7,481 nucleotides of DNA from an uncultured Pseudomonadales bacterium. Lineage in GTDB: Bacteria > Pseudomonadota > Gammaproteobacteria > Pseudomonadales > Porticoccaceae. Made by a program: the position numbers and the translations under genes. The first letter of the stretch is position 1, and each line of letters starts with the position of its first letter. The stretch is from the NCBI GenBank assembly GCA_905478725.1, contig CAJQJT010000115.1, forward strand, positions 1-7,481, in the 5' to 3' direction. The notes below the pieces were generated by a model. It saw only the letters and a program-made list of their open reading frames with translations, ran no database searches and was not told the DNA's origin. Of the stretch, positions 1-6,602 are shown one piece after another.

Positions 1-1566
1 GCCTTTGGTCAGCGGATATTCACCCGGGGAGCGCACAGTGCCATTAATGTTTGCAATGCGCGCCATCTCTCCTGACCTCGCCTGCAAGCGTAATTCTTCC
101 GCCAATTCTTGCAACAGCGCAGCGCGGTTTTTTTCATTGGAAAAGACAATCAGTTGGTCCTTGGGAAAGAACTGAATATTAAATTCGCTCTGAGGGTTGG
201 CGAGCACAGCACCTAAATCAACAAAGATCGGTTCAATTTTTCCTACTGGCGGCAATTCGCGGCGTATCAAGGCAAAGTCCAAATCCACATCGGGCTTGAG
301 CGCCTTTATATTTTTCAACACATCGGAAATACGCAAGCCGTCACGCCATAAAAACTCGCCAGGATAATGAACATGGCCGGAGAGCGTCACTATAAGCTCC
401 TGCTGTTCCACGGTCTCATCGATGGTTAACCGGTCGCCGCTTTTGATTGGCGTATTTTTTCCCTTTGGTGTCGTCAGGTCCAAATCCAGCACCTGCATAA
501 ATCCGCCGTTGCCAACCCGAGAGATACGTGCGCTCTGATTAAAGGCATTGGGTTCAAGCCCGCCTGCAAGCTCAACTAGCTGATGAGCGGTTACCTTACC
601 TTTTAACTCATAAATCGCTGGGCGGCGCACAGCGCCATCCACTGAGGCAGTTTCTTTTACCGTCGGAACATAAATCGCATCGCCGGATTGCAGCTGCACA
701 TCCCGAGAGGTATCACCGCTTAACAACAGATCATAGAGATCGAGAGTCGAAATAAGCTTGCCACCACGCTTTAACTGCAGATTCCGCAGCGATGCAATAT
801 CGCTGAGCCCGCCAGATAAAAACAATGCATTGGTAATAGTTGAAAGTGCGGAGACGGTATAGGTGCCAGGCTTGTAAGCTTCGCCGAGCATAAACACCTG
901 TATAGAGCGTAGCTCACCTAAACTAATACTAGCTTGGACGCCGAGCATTTCATGTTTAATACGCTGTTGCAGTAATTGCCTAGCATCGCTAAAGGTCATA
1001 CCGGCAAGATTGATTGGCCCCAAGTGAGGGAAGTCAATCGAACCATCGCGGCTGATCTCAAGGCTGTGGGAATCATTGAGTTTGCCATAGAAGCCTAACT
1101 CTATGGTATCACCGGGACCAAGTAGATAATCTGGAGAGACAGGTATCCGTGACGCCTGTTCAAAGTCACTGGGTTCGCCAGCAAAAAGGTCGTAGCCAAA
1201 AGGCTGCAATGAGCCTATTTTTAGGCGGTGCTGGGGCTGGGTTTGTTTATCTGGGTTGGATTGTGTTGCGGCACTGGGTGATTGCTTGTCTTGTCGTGGG
1301 GTCACCAGAGGTTCTTCTGGCTGCTCACTGCCGGGAAATTCGATGAGATCGAGACTGCCACAGAGCTTATCAAGATCATAGCCTGCGGTTTTAGCCAGCC
1401 TTTTTTCCTGCTCACCAATACTGCTGCACAGCTCCCGCGCCTCTTTCAGCCCCTCACTTGCGGCCTCTAGAGATATCTCTTGCGCCTGAACTGCAGTACA
1501 AAATGATATCAATGCGATACTTGCGATACTAAGGTAGCGCAAAAAAAAGCTGTGGCTATTCTTCAT
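1..1566 (-). CDS. Multi-SLBB polysaccharide export protein (Wza-like), N-terminal part
   Basis: This is an outer-membrane polysaccharide export protein of the Wza/KpsD class, which forms the channel through which exopolysaccharide or capsule leaves the cell. I translated 522 residues from the ATG at 1566; the frame stays open to position 1, so the C-terminus is missing. Residues 1-28 form a signal peptide ending VQA, with cleavage predicted before Q29. Residues 29-140 are a polar region with two cysteines (C47, C69) and a Gln/Pro-rich linker. A Poly_export domain spans about 145-220, with the typical YLLGPGDTIEL at 147-157. SLBB beta-grasp repeats start at about 222, 307 and 392, each with a G.....PG.[YF] signature (for example GEAYKPGTY), and a fourth starts at about 507 (NGTVRSPGEYPL). 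There are more SLBB repeats than in the 379-residue E. coli Wza, and no lipobox. The gene lies 101 bp downstream of the rfaH-like gene and is probably the first structural gene of the export cluster. The family is certain; the polymer is unknown. Confidence 0.93.
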   Translation of the reverse strand, partial: MKNSHSFFLRYLSIASIALISFCTAVQAQEISLEAASEGLKEARELCSSIGEQEKRLAKTAGYDLDKLCGSLDLIEFPGSEQPEEPLVTPRQDKQSPSAATQSNPDKQTQPQHRLKIGSLQPFGYDLFAGEPSDFEQASRIPVSPDYLLGPGDTIELGFYGKLNDSHSLEISRDGSIDFPHLGPINLAGMTFSDARQLLQQRIKHEMLGVQASISLGELRSIQVFMLGEAYKPGTYTVSALSTITNALFLSGGLSDIASLRNLQLKRGGKLISTLDLYDLLLSGDTSRDVQLQSGDAIYVPTVKETASVDGAVRRPAIYELKGKVTAHQLVELAGGLEPNAFNQSARISRVGNGGFMQVLDLDLTTPKGKNTPIKSGDRLTIDETVEQQELIVTLSGHVHYPGEFLWRDGLRISDVLKNIKALKPDVDLDFALIRRELPPVGKIEPIFVDLGAVLANPQSEFNIQFFPKDQLIVFSNEKNRAALLQELAEELRLQARSGEMARIANINGTVRSPGEYPLTKG

Positions 1567-1613
1567 AAACTATTCCCTGTTATGTTGTTCTTGCTTCCAT
1601 TCGGTATTTCTAA

Positions 1614-1639
1614 CGGTGCGGCATTGCCATCTTGCACCG
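1614..1639 (-). promoter_or_regulatory. Hairpin in the leader between the rfaH-like gene and the export gene
   Basis: The 101-bp gap before the export gene contains the inverted repeat CGGTGC...GCACCG (1634-1639 and 1614-1619). Inside it is a second stem, GGC-AAT-GCC. Together they make about nine base pairs with one five-base bulge. No U-run follows on the minus strand, so it is not a standard intrinsic terminator. It may be a pause or attenuation hairpin, or an RNA-stabilising structure. It does not match the E. coli ops sequence. Seen directly; function inferred. Confidence 0.4.
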
Positions 1640-1667
1640 ACTATTACCCAAACTTAATAACTTATAT

Positions 1668-2177
1668 TTAGTGGTCATTTTTCTCGCTAACCACCAAACT
1701 CGCAAACGGCAACGATGTCGTCACCTGTTGATTCAATAGATTGATTAATACTATAGCTCGCTGATCGCCATCAGGCTGAGAAAATACGGCATTTAGACCG
1801 CGAAAGGGGCCATCAACAATCTGTAGCGAGTCGCCCTTGCGGGGAAGACTGGAAACCGTCTCTTCATTGTCCGGATCGGTACGCAGCATTAGTTGACTAA
1901 TAAGTGATTCTGGCACCCTGACTGGCGCGCCGGCGCTGGTGACAAAGTGACTGACACCTCGCGTAGAACGAATGGTCGTTGAAGAAACTGACTCCTGATT
2001 AAAATTAACAAAGAGGTAACCGGGAAATAACGCTTCCTGTTTGACTACCCGAGAGCCTCGAGACAGCTTCTCGACACGTATCATTGGACAGAATGAATTA
2101 ACACCCTGACGCTCAAGATTATCCACCGCCCTGCTTTCTTGCTTTGATTTTGTCTGGAGTAAAAACCAGCTTTCCAT
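1668..2177 (-). CDS. rfaH: RfaH-type transcription antiterminator (NusG paralogue)
   Basis: This protein is an operon-specific NusG paralogue that binds RNA polymerase, suppresses pausing and Rho termination, and in RfaH also couples ribosomes to polymerase. From the chosen start it has 169 residues (E. coli RfaH has 162). It begins MESWFLLQTK and aligns without gaps to E. coli RfaH (MQSWYLLYCK) through the NusG N-terminal domain. Conserved blocks are LERQ.VN (21-27), LFPGYLFV (50-57) and TRGVSHFV (72-79). A short linker leads to the KOW-type C-terminal domain (about 113-163, with DGPFRG and QPDGD). E48 and R140 match the E48-R138 pair that holds the two E. coli domains together in the autoinhibited fold. 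An ATG 12 codons upstream (2213) extends the frame, but it lacks a Shine-Dalgarno sequence and the extra residues have no RfaH counterpart; a GGGA precedes 2177. The gene sits 57 bp after manB and 101 bp before the export gene, so this cluster is the likely target. Several ops-contact positions differ from E. coli. Confidence 0.93.
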   Translation of the reverse strand: MESWFLLQTKSKQESRAVDNLERQGVNSFCPMIRVEKLSRGSRVVKQEALFPGYLFVNFNQESVSSTTIRSTRGVSHFVTSAGAPVRVPESLISQLMLRTDPDNEETVSSLPRKGDSLQIVDGPFRGLNAVFSQPDGDQRAIVLINLLNQQVTTSLPFASLVVSEKNDH

Positions 2178-2234
2178 AGCCACCATCCCGTTAAATGTTA
2201 TACGCGCGCTCATTGGAGCAGCTAAATTAAGCTG

Positions 2235-3602
2235 TTAATCAAGCAGAGTAAGCAACTCCTGCTGGCGCTTGGCTAACAGGTCTCTGTCGCCGCGGGTTTC
2301 AAGGTTTAACCTCACTACTGGCTCTGTATTACTCATTCGCAGGTTAAAGCGCCACTGAGCAAACTCCATTGAAATTCCATCAGTCTCATCTACAAGCAAT
2401 GCACTAGCCTGATAGTGCTCGCGCACACGCTGAATGGCGGCGGCGGGATCGGCAATTTTGCGATTGATTTCACCTGGGGATGGATAAGCCTCAACCATTT
2501 CATCTACCAAAGCAGAGAGCGGCTTGCCGCTGCGGGTTATCAGTTCCATCACCAGTAGCCAAGGGATCATGCCGCTGTCGCAATAGAAAAAATCTCGAAA
2601 GTAATGATGAGCGCTCATCTCACCACCGTAAACCGCATCCTCAGAGCGCATACGCTCCTTGATAAACGCGTGGCCAGTCTTGGATTGGACTGCTTCGCCG
2701 CCGGCTTTTTTCACCACATCAATGGTGTTCCAGGTCAGGCGCGGATCATGAACAATTTTAGCGCCGGGATTCTTGAGTAAAAAAGCTTCCGCGAGTAGGC
2801 CCACAATATAGTAGCCCTCAATAAAGTTGCCCTTCTCATCCACCAAGAAGCAGCGATCAAAATCACCGTCCCAGGCAATACCCATATCGGCTTTGTGCTC
2901 CAATACTGCATCAATAGTCGGCGCGCGATTTTCATGGAGAATAGGATTGGGGATACCGTTGGGGAATGTGCCATCAGGCTCATTAAAAATCTTAACGATT
3001 TCGATAGGTAACTTCAGCTCAGCAAAGCGCGTCTCGATGGCGTCGACCACATGACCCGCCGCACCATTACCGGCATTCATGACTATTTTTAGCGGCGTAA
3101 TCGCGCTGTTATCTATATAACCCAGCAGATGGTCGAGATAGTCATCGAGGATCGAAAGCTTTTTATACTCGCCGCGTACAGCTGGATCGCTGGGTGCAAA
3201 GTTATTCTCTTCAGCAAGGCGCTTAATATCCAGCAAGCCAGTGTCTGAACTAATCGGCCTCGAGCCCTCGCGAATTGGCTTCATGCCATTGTAATCAATT
3301 GGATTATGGCTGGCAGTCACTTCAATACCGCCATCGGCATTGAGAAAGGAAGTAGCAAAATAAACTTCTTCGGTGCCAACCATACCGATATCAATGACAT
3401 CGACGCCGGCATCTCGGATGCCCTCACTGAGAGCGGCTTTAAGCGCCTCGCTGGTGAGGCGAATATCGCCCCCTAAAACAATGCTTTTAGGCTTAAGAAA
3501 TTCGGCGTAGGCGCGACCAATGCGGTAGGCTATTTCCTCGTCCAATTCAGTACCCAGTTGGCCGCGGATATCATAGGCTTTAAAGCATGTCAGGTCGGTC
3601 AT
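2235..3602 (-). CDS. manB: Phosphomannomutase (CpsG/ManB)
   Basis: This cytoplasmic enzyme interconverts mannose-6-phosphate and mannose-1-phosphate, supplying GDP-mannose and derived sugars such as GDP-fucose for surface polysaccharides. At 455 residues it matches the usual length of E. coli CpsG (456), and the resemblance runs end to end ([41 protein letters not shown]). All four active-site elements of the alpha-D-phosphohexomutase family are present. These are the phosphoserine loop TASHNP with S98, the metal site DGDFDR at 245-250, the sugar-binding loop GEMSAHH at 327-333 and the phosphate-binding RMSNTEP at 422-428. A purine-rich AGAGAGAG lies just upstream of the ATG. The rfaH-like gene follows after 57 bp, so the two are probably co-transcribed. 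The GDP-mannose pyrophosphorylase partner (manC) is not in the window. Some relatives also act on glucose-phosphates, but the close CpsG similarity favours mannose. Confidence 0.96.
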   Translation of the reverse strand: MTDLTCFKAYDIRGQLGTELDEEIAYRIGRAYAEFLKPKSIVLGGDIRLTSEALKAALSEGIRDAGVDVIDIGMVGTEEVYFATSFLNADGGIEVTASHNPIDYNGMKPIREGSRPISSDTGLLDIKRLAEENNFAPSDPAVRGEYKKLSILDDYLDHLLGYIDNSAITPLKIVMNAGNGAAGHVVDAIETRFAELKLPIEIVKIFNEPDGTFPNGIPNPILHENRAPTIDAVLEHKADMGIAWDGDFDRCFLVDEKGNFIEGYYIVGLLAEAFLLKNPGAKIVHDPRLTWNTIDVVKKAGGEAVQSKTGHAFIKERMRSEDAVYGGEMSAHHYFRDFFYCDSGMIPWLLVMELITRSGKPLSALVDEMVEAYPSPGEINRKIADPAAAIQRVREHYQASALLVDETDGISMEFAQWRFNLRMSNTEPVVRLNLETRGDRDLLAKRQQELLTLLD

Positions 3603-3692
3603 TCGTCTCTCTCTAATATAAATAGTTAATAGCTATCATCTGGGGCCTTGAGCGCCCAGGGCAACAGCCTAGCGATTAATGTTATGCGTTAT

Positions 3693-3721
3693 AGTATAGC
3701 TTGGATTAGCGAAGCAATCAG
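3693..3721 (-). promoter_or_regulatory. Candidate sigma70 promoter for manB-rfaH-export genes
   Basis: In the 133-bp gap upstream of manB, the minus strand reads CTGATT (3721-3716), a 17-bp spacer, then TATACT (3698-3693). The -10 matches the consensus at five of six positions, but the -35 at only three of six. Transcription would start near 3686, giving a leader of about 84 nt. That leader contains a small imperfect hairpin (CTGGG/CCCAG, 3640-3659). The position supports manB starting its own transcription unit apart from the transporter gene. Confidence 0.45.
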
Positions 3722-3735
3722 ATTAACTAATGTCA

Positions 3736-5505
3736 CTATAGAGGCCAAAACACCGGCACTAAAAACACCACAGTGACACCAACTATCAGGCTGAGCAAAA
3801 TGCCGACACGAAAATAGTCGCCAGAATGATAGCCCCCGGGACCCTGAACCATGAGGTTAGTTTGGTAGCCGAACGGCGTCAAGAAACTCGCCGATGCAGC
3901 GAACATTATGGTCATAACAAAGGGCAATAGACTCGCATCCAGCTCAACACTCAACGCCTGAGCCAATGGAAACATCAATACCGCCGCGGCGTTATTAGTG
4001 ATCAGCTCAGTGGCTATCACCGTGGCTATATAAAGCAGCACTAGATTGACGAAGGGGTTGCCGTCGGCCAACACTATGATCCCCTGAGCTCCAAGATCCG
4101 CAAGACCGGTTTTTTGCAAGGCGAGACCCAGGGCCAGGGATGCACCTATGGCCAGTAACACTCTAAAATCGATACTGCGCTGGGCAAATTCCATGGAAAT
4201 ACAACCAGTTGCAGCCAGGGCCACCACTAATAACAGCGACGCGGCCACTAGAGACAGCAACCCAGACACCACTACAACCACAAAGAGTCCCAACAACCCC
4301 AGCGCGACAGGCGCCTTACTCACATCGGGAATACTGGCATCGTCAATACGACTGAGCAGCAAAAAGTCTCGACTGTATCTATGGCGACGCACAAAGCCCC
4401 GGGCTGCCTCCAGCAACAAAGTGTCACCAGCTCGCAGCACAATGCTGCCGACCTTTTGATTAATTCTGTCGCCATTGCGTGATACCGAGAGAATCACGCC
4501 GCCAAACATGGTTCTAAAACTGGACGCCTTCACCGTCTTGCCAACCATATTCGACACTGGCGAGATCACCGCTTCGATAAGTGCTCTAGAACTGTAAGGT
4601 ACGTCAAGTTTTAAGACTTCACCCTCGGCAGGCACTAAGCCACGAAACTGGCGCAGTTCACTAACCCCTTCCGGCTGGCCAACAAATATCAATATATCGT
4701 TATTACTGAGAATTTCCTCTGGACCCACCGCGGGAATAATATGGCCCTTGGATTGAATCTCAGATAGGAAACTGAACTGCAAGTGGCGCAAGCCCGCATC
4801 GGCAATTGACATACCCGCCAATGGACCACCCTCCTCCACACGCATACTCACCGCATATTCCCGCGTATCTGGCATACTTTCCACTAGCCCTCCACGATCG
4901 GGAAGCAAACGGTGACCGATCAGAACAAAGTAGGTGATGCCTAGCAACACCAAGGGAATGCCAATCAACGCAGGACTAAACAAACTTAGACTGTTGGCCT
5001 CGTGGGTACTTTGCAGCATACCCACGACCAAAATATTGGTACTGGTGCCAATTAGTGTGCAGGTGCCGCCCAAAATAGAGGCATAACTCAGGGGAATTAG
5101 CAGCTTTGACACCGACAGATTGTGGCGTCGCGCCCAATCCTGAATCAAAGGTATAAAGATTGCCACCACAGGTGTATTGCTGATCATCGAGCTGGTAACC
5201 GCCACCGGCCCCATAATTCGTGGCAGAGCCCCTTTGATCGAACCACTGTTACCAAGCCAGCGCATTACCCACCAGTGCAGCGCCCCACTCTCTTTAAGCG
5301 CTGAAGCCACCACATAAAAGCAAGCGATAATGAACAGGGCAGGATTAGAAAAACCGAAAAAGGCTTCATTGGGCGTTAATACACCGAACACTAGCAAGGC
5401 CACCATGGCCCCGGCCAGCGCAAAATCCACAGCAAGGCGACCGCGAATAATGATGCCAAGAAAAACCAGCAATACGCCAAGTGTGATTAGTGCGTCAGTA
5501 CTCAT
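3736..5505 (-). CDS. SLC13-family anion transporter with two TrkA_C (RCK_C) domains
   Basis: This 589-residue inner-membrane permease belongs to the SLC13/DASS (divalent anion:sodium symporter) superfamily, subgroup with soluble domains in the middle. The N-terminal membrane half (1-200) has hydrophobic segments at about 5-20, 25-42, 55-72 and 178-196, the SNT motif (S109-N110-T111) followed by PVV, and GTSTN at 153-157. A soluble insert at about 205-385 holds two TrkA_C domains, each closing with a hydrophobic strand (DILIFVGQ, DTLLLEA). The C-terminal membrane half (397-589) carries TNNAAA at 503-508, the counterpart of the first SNT, and TPFGYQTN at 543-550. An AGG seven bases before the ATG fits a ribosome binding site. 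Characterised relatives with this layout include sulfate transporters, but the substrate cannot be read from sequence. The gene starts less than 50 bp after the comEA terminator, so its promoter would overlap that terminator, or it depends on read-through. No intrinsic terminator follows it. Confidence 0.92.
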   Translation of the reverse strand: MSTDALITLGVLLVFLGIIIRGRLAVDFALAGAMVALLVFGVLTPNEAFFGFSNPALFIIACFYVVASALKESGALHWWVMRWLGNSGSIKGALPRIMGPVAVTSSMISNTPVVAIFIPLIQDWARRHNLSVSKLLIPLSYASILGGTCTLIGTSTNILVVGMLQSTHEANSLSLFSPALIGIPLVLLGITYFVLIGHRLLPDRGGLVESMPDTREYAVSMRVEEGGPLAGMSIADAGLRHLQFSFLSEIQSKGHIIPAVGPEEILSNNDILIFVGQPEGVSELRQFRGLVPAEGEVLKLDVPYSSRALIEAVISPVSNMVGKTVKASSFRTMFGGVILSVSRNGDRINQKVGSIVLRAGDTLLLEAARGFVRRHRYSRDFLLLSRIDDASIPDVSKAPVALGLLGLFVVVVVSGLLSLVAASLLLVVALAATGCISMEFAQRSIDFRVLLAIGASLALGLALQKTGLADLGAQGIIVLADGNPFVNLVLLYIATVIATELITNNAAAVLMFPLAQALSVELDASLLPFVMTIMFAASASFLTPFGYQTNLMVQGPGGYHSGDYFRVGILLSLIVGVTVVFLVPVFWPL

Positions 5506-5550
5506 TGATCAACCTGCCCTTTACCTTTAGTCCCATTTTTTTCATCCCAT

Positions 5551-5581
5551 AAAAAAATCCGGCCGCCGAGACGACCGGATT
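5551..5581 (-). terminator. Rho-independent terminator of the comEA-like gene
   Basis: On the minus strand AATCCGG (5581-5575) pairs perfectly with CCGGATT (5562-5556). Three further pairs, one a T-G wobble, close a six-base loop. The stem is followed directly by a seven-T run (5557-5551). It lies about 20 bp after the comEA stop codon. The plus-strand reading lacks a comparable T-run, so the terminator acts on minus-strand transcription. Confidence 0.9.
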
Positions 5582-5601
5582 ATTCTACATGACTAGGCTA
5601 G

Positions 5602-5922
5602 TTATTTGAGCAATATACGCGCAGAATTTTTCTTCAGCGTCTTGCCACCAACCCCTTTGACCATGGTAATGGACTCGAGACTCTCAAATGCACCATTGGC
5701 TTCCCGATAAGCCACAATCGCCTCAGCCGTCTTTAGCCCAATACCTTTAAGCGCGTTAGCAATATCAACCGCAGAAGCACTATTGATATTGACCTGCTGT
5801 TGGGCCTGTTCAGACACCGGCGAACGGGCCTTTTCAGCAGATGCCGCCAAAGCCGGGGCCGATCCAGCCAGAGCAACTAAGGACGCGCCGATCAAAAGGA
5901 TCTTTTTACTTGTTTTTAACAT
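5602..5922 (-). CDS. comEA: Secreted ComEA-family helix-hairpin-helix DNA-binding protein
   Basis: This 106-residue protein resembles the short ComEA proteins of Gram-negative bacteria, which sit in the periplasm and bind incoming double-stranded DNA during natural transformation. Residues 1-26 form a signal peptide (MLKTSKK, a hydrophobic core, then PALA), cleaved before A27. A polar linker (27-43) leads to a double helix-hairpin-helix domain (44-106). It has the family opening VNINSAS, a first hairpin KGIGLKTAEAI (59-69) and a second hairpin KGVGGKTLKK (89-98). There is no membrane anchor beyond the signal peptide, unlike Bacillus ComEA. A strong AAGGAG (5935-5930) precedes the ATG by seven bases, fixing the start. 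The gene is monocistronic: a terminator follows, and the next gene upstream is on the other strand. No other competence gene is in the window. ComEA-like proteins in some species have roles outside transformation, so natural competence is inferred, not shown. Confidence 0.92.
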   Translation of the reverse strand: MLKTSKKILLIGASLVALAGSAPALAASAEKARSPVSEQAQQQVNINSASAVDIANALKGIGLKTAEAIVAYREANGAFESLESITMVKGVGGKTLKKNSARILLK

Positions 5923-6099
5923 GGTCTAACTCCTTGTAAGATTACATAAGAATGTCATCACCTGTCGTCCCTGTTGACCTACTCATAGCCCAGCTCACAG
6001 AGCGTTCACGATCAAGCGGCATGACGTGGCAATACTGGCAAAAATCGCTTTCTCCTCGGCAAGACTGGATCACAAAACAACTAATTTACACACTGGCAA
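5923..6099. other. Divergent intergenic region between comEA and the tRNA-Leu unit
   Basis: This stretch separates the minus-strand comEA gene from the plus-strand tRNA promoter and must hold the comEA promoter. I see no convincing sigma70 pair for comEA at a usable distance. The best match (ACGACA at 5968-5963 and TGTAAT at 5946-5941) would start the transcript inside the ribosome binding site. The region contains most of a 71-codon plus-strand ORF that I judge non-coding. Confidence 0.5.
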
Positions 6100-6128
6100 T
6101 TGACAAAATCTTCCGCGGTTACTATAGT
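6100..6128 (+). promoter_or_regulatory. Strong sigma70 stable-RNA promoter for tRNA-Leu
   Basis: A perfect -35 box TTGACA (6100-6105) is followed by a 17-bp spacer and the -10 box TATAGT (6123-6128), which matches five of six positions. The bases after the -10 (TCGCGC) are GC-rich, as in rRNA and tRNA promoters under stringent control by ppGpp and DksA. Transcription would start near 6135. The first annotated product is tRNA-Leu at 6268, giving an unusually long leader of about 130 nt. The leader opens with a CCGCT/AGCGG hairpin at 6135-6149. Confidence 0.8.
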
Positions 6129-6267
6129 TCGCGCCCGCTGTGTGAGCGGCTACAGGTTTTGTCCTGAAGAGGGTCACAGTGATAGCGGAATTAGCAGCAC
6201 CAAAGTAGTACTGAGATGGTTAAACGCAAGGTTTGCCTCTCGCATAGAAAGTCAGTTTTATTGTTAT

Positions 6268-6354
6268 GCCCAGGTGGCGAAATTGGTAGACGCGCTAGCT
6301 TCAGGTGCTAGTCCTCGCAAGGGGGTGGAGGTTCAAGTCCTCTCCTGGGCACCA
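6268..6354 (+). tRNA. trnL: tRNA-Leu (anticodon CAG)
   Basis: This 87-base tRNA has the 3' CCA encoded in the DNA. The acceptor stem GCCCAGG pairs with CCTGGGC over all seven positions, with discriminator base A. The anticodon stem CTAGC/GCTAG closes the loop TTCAGGT, placing anticodon CAG at 6302-6304, which reads CUG leucine codons. The long variable arm (CCTC-GCAA-GGGG) is typical of class II tRNAs such as leucine. The T arm has the loop TTCAAGT. The D-arm and anticodon-arm sequence is close to E. coli tRNA-Leu(CAG). A strong promoter lies upstream and an intrinsic terminator downstream, so it appears to be a single-tRNA transcript. Confidence 0.98.
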
Positions 6355-6355
6355 C

Positions 6356-6521
6356 AAGACTAAAGAAAACATTCGGCTGTACCCTCCCCCTAAGTGCACT
6401 AAATCCCAACCGGGACTTCAACCGATAAGAGGTTCACAAACTATGTCCACGGCAGAGTTTGGACAAGGAGCAAAGCAACGCCACCCCCCCAGGGGTCAAA
6501 ACAGCCCAAAGGCTGTTTTTA
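6356..6521 (+). repeat. tRNA trailer repeat, copy 1 (ends in working terminator)
   Basis: The trailer starts two bases after the tRNA CCA. Its first 67 bases (6356-6422) match 6603-6669 at 57 positions without gaps, by manual alignment. Collinear blocks continue downstream: TTTGGAC at 6458 and 6703, CAACGC at 6476 and 6716, and CAG.G.TCAAA at 6490 and 6734. Each copy ends in a terminator-like hairpin. Shared features include AAATCC.AACCGGGACTT. The unit does not include the tRNA itself. Confidence 0.8.
6498..6521 (+). terminator. Rho-independent terminator of the tRNA-Leu transcript
   Basis: ACAGCC (6501-6506) pairs with GGCTGT (6511-6516) around a four-base CAAA loop, extended by A-T pairs. 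The 3' side runs into five Ts (6516-6520). It lies about 145 bases after the tRNA, so the primary transcript carries a long trailer that must be trimmed. Confidence 0.88.
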
Positions 6522-6602
6522 TTAACTCCTCTTCGAGCTACGGAGCCAAAACCTTTTTACCTAATTCCTACTATTTATTGCACCATTTTCCTTCCCACGA
6601 TT

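Noticed and set aside
1149..1470. Two plus-strand ORFs of 65 and 62 codons
   Set aside because: They lie antisense within the N-terminal part of the export gene, whose minus-strand frame gives a continuous signal peptide, Poly_export domain and SLBB domains.
3320..3332. GGCGGTATTG on the minus strand, resembling the ops core
   Set aside because: It lies inside manB coding sequence (DGGIEV), differs from ops after GGCGGTA, and a similar string occurs in the transporter gene, so it is coincidental.
3640..3659. CTGGG/CCCAG hairpin after the transporter gene as a terminator
   Set aside because: The stem is short and bulged, has no T-run on the minus strand, and lies downstream of the candidate manB promoter.
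5952..6167. 71-codon plus-strand ORF between comEA and the tRNA
   Set aside because: It has no clear ribosome binding site or recognisable family, and it runs through the near-consensus stable-RNA promoter at 6100-6128. It is probably non-coding, although its composition is not absurd.
6233..6261. Second promoter-like pair TTGCCT - 17 bp - TTTTAT just before the tRNA
   Set aside because: It would start transcription at the first base of the tRNA, and its -10 box is weak; the upstream promoter at 6100-6128 is far better.
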